A stretch of DNA of 64,000 nt from Vesta saturnalis (taxonomy: Eukaryota > Arthropoda > Insecta > Coleoptera > Lampyridae). A model generated the notes under the pieces. It searched no databases, was not told the origin of the DNA, and saw only the letters and a program-made list of their open reading frames with translations. The stretch covers positions 1,373,001 through 1,437,000 of the forward strand of contig JARFJB010001598.1 in NCBI GenBank assembly GCA_036346205.1. Direction: 5' to 3'. Below are positions 58,601 through 62,165 of this stretch, piece after piece. The stretch's first letter is position 1. Every line of letters begins with the position of its first letter. A program made the position numbers and the translations under genes.

Positions 58601-61600
58601 TAGTTACTAATATTTTTATAGTATTTATGTTACAGCACAATAATTAATTGAATTGAATTTAATTTGAATTGAGTTAATAACCAACATTAACATATATGAA
58701 TTTTATACTAGGAATTACTGTTGTACATTGGGACTTTATAAAGTGTAGTAAGGGCAAGTGGATAAAAACGCCTTTATGTTAGTTAATAAAAAGAAAAAAA
58801 TTGCTTAACAAGTACTCCAAATCTGGTTCACTCATATTTTTCTCTTTAATACTCACGATAATACATTAATCCACTTTATTAAACGCAAGATTAATACTTT
58901 GAAATCCATTTTGACGCCCAATGTGAGACCCTCTTGTTTATAAACGGAAATAAAAATTGTTTAGCAAGGAGTTCTGATTGGTTTTCCCCTACAGTTTTTT
59001 GCTTAACACTTGATGAAATTATTAAACTTCATTAACAATACGTGAATACCACATCAGCGTTACCCCAAAACTGCTTATAATTTATTATTCGAAACTTATT
59101 TTGGAGTCCATTGTGAGGCTTCTGTTGGTCAGTACTACAGAAATAAAATCGTAGATGATTGGAATCTCCCTATTTTCCTTTGACGTATGCGATAATAAAT
59201 TGATGAACGTTTTTAACTGAGAAAAGGCAGCTCGCGAATTTTATGCAAAGCAGATAATTTGAAAGATCTAAGCCGTACATTAAAAATGAAACTGCTAAAT
59301 AACCGTATTACGATATTGGGACTTCTTACAAATTGTAGCAAGACAATACAACTCGAATAGCATCTAAAATATTAAAAATACCCAGTATTGCGACATAATG
59401 TTTAATAAGTGGAAAAAAAAAACGTTTAGCGGGAATATACTCCCACTCTTATTTTTCTATTGGGCAAATTCGTTAATAAACTTTTTTAAAAGCTAAAGCG
59501 CAACACAAATTTAGGAAACATTGATAATTTGAAGCAGTTACACCTAAGCCAAGTTATAAATAATTACTAGATTGGTAGTGTTTTCGGGGCAAATTTTTAC
59601 ACTGAAAATGGAACATGAACTTAGATGACCACGAACTACCTATAATGTTAAGATTTTCAAAATTCATTTTGGCGCCCAACATGAGGTTAGGCAATTGTTG
59701 CCTATTTTGATTAGTACATTGGTAATCAATCTTTGTATATACTTTTTTTCGCCTTTGTTGGTGGTAACATTTTTGGAATGCCCACCGGTCCGCCGTAACA
59801 AAACAAAACTGCAAGGTATCCAGAATATGTGAGTCCTTAAAAGCGCAGCGATAAGTAGGTTCAGCATCGGAACAAATCGCTATCGACACAACGAAAACTT
59901 TATTTTGACCCTCGGTTAAAAATTATTTACCACGCATCTTCTATCATTGGGTCTACTTATTTTTTCTGTATAATGAATGAACGGACTTTTTACAAAACGC
60001 GATAAATTTTAATACAGGAAGTATAATGTGAATAATACGTTAGAATTTTCCGAAAACTGCCTAAACAATTTCATATTTGAAATTCATTTTGACTCCCAAT
60101 GGCGGACTCTCCGTTAATAAGAAAATGTAGCATGGACCCTATTTTTTGATTGATTTTCCTGCTTGCTTCCTAACCGTTCCTGTCCCGTTTATAAAGATGG
60201 GCCAAATTTTAATACAGTACATAATGTCAAGACTATGTTAGAAATACCTCAAAACTGCCTAAACTGTTTCATTCTCGTAATACCTTTTTGGTGTCCCACG
60301 TTGATCTCGTTAAGGAGTGTGAAACAATTATTTATTAAGGACTTCATTTCTATTGATTAGTTTTCCTGTGTATTTTCTTAAACCCGCTTATTCGAAATCA
60401 ATTAAATACACGCATTACTACGTTATATTAATAAACATACCGATTTGTCTTAGTGTTAAAAAAAAATAAATTGAACGTCAATTAATTTTCTTACAACTAC
60501 AACTGACTCAAGAAACCTTTATCCTCAGATCATTAAAGATGGGCTGGTCGCGAAAAAGTATTGTGTGCTAAAAAATTGGCCAAAACAGCTTCTAATGAAA
60601 CAGGAAAGCTTGGATGATACGCCTTTCTTGAGAATCTCGTAATTAAAGATGGATGCTTGAAAGTGAAATAATTTGCACAACAGTTGAGGCTTTGAGATAC
60701 AACTGATACATAATACATTAATGAACTTTTTTAGATGAACGGTTTTTTGCCGTAGTCTAGCTACATTGGGACTTTTTACAAAATCTAGTAAGGCACACAT
60801 TTTAATACAACAAATATAACGTGCCGTCATAATTATTCCACACTACATAAATGTTTCATATTCGAAATGCATTTTGGCGCCCAACGTAGGGCTCTAAAGA
60901 TACAAACATTTCGTTTCGTTTATGTTTTTACACACCCGCGCGATAATCTTGTGATAACTTAATTGACATTTAACTGAAAAGGGTTTAATGCAATGTGCCA
61001 TGAATTAATACTAAACTAATTAGTAACATCGTATTAGAGGTTGCACAAATTTCATGAATTTAGTAAATGTCACAAGTTTTATTTTACTTTTTTACTTTAA
61101 GCGAGAAAGTTAAATGTCGTACGTTGGGTCCAAATTTTGTTCGGCGGTTGTATTAAAGAAATTAAGTTTAGTTTTACGGTACAGTTTTATTTTTTCAACA
61201 CCTAAGATAACTGGGTGTGTCTCGTAATGACGCTACATATGTAAGGAAAGGAAAAGACCACGTGTTTCATTCCTTCCCCAAGAGAGAAGGTGGACTGCTC
61301 GAGCTTTTCAAGCTCCTTTTGCCACAATCATGAATTTTCAACATATATGCATTAAATATGTATGCATGGTGGGATTAAGGGATAGGTACGGTCAGAATAG
61401 GATCGGAAGGAACGGAGTTGGGGTTCTGTGGGGTAAATACTACCCCATAATTCGCGTAAATAGATGCACATGATGTGCGCAGTGACCATTCAACTATAGG
61501 TATGAGTAAAACCCCCTGAAAACCCTCATACAGATAAGACGGTAACGACAATGGAACCTATTACCTCCCGAATGCTAAGTAGGTCGTATTACCACAGCCT

Positions 61601-62088
61601 CACGAGCTCGTTACATATGCAAAATTTTAGTTCATTTACGGCCAAATTGCATTTCAAATGTTGGGCGCCAATTTTCTACCACGTTTGTGTTTTCAAAAAT
61701 TAACTTTAGTTTTAAGTTGGTATTAATTTTTAACGAATACTATGAACCTGTTACATCTTATATCAAACAATATTTTGTGTAATTGTGCACTGCTCAGCCT
61801 GCAGGAGGGTGGTGTGTTGGTAGTATTGGAGTAGTGAGTGAATGGGGATTGGAATGTACACTTTACAGTATTTCTTAAGGAGATTAATGACCTTTGACAA
61901 AATTTTGGCAGATCAAAGCTGAAAATTACTGTATGTCCTAAAGTACAACAATAGTTCTTAACAATACTTTAATATAAAAATAAGACATTATTACTATAAG
62001 TTAACTAAAAGAAATATTGGCGTATATTAATTTATGCAAGGTTCTCATGCTCGATTATTTTATAATTTCATATTCCAAGTAAAATTTG

Positions 62089-62165
<77 letters not shown>

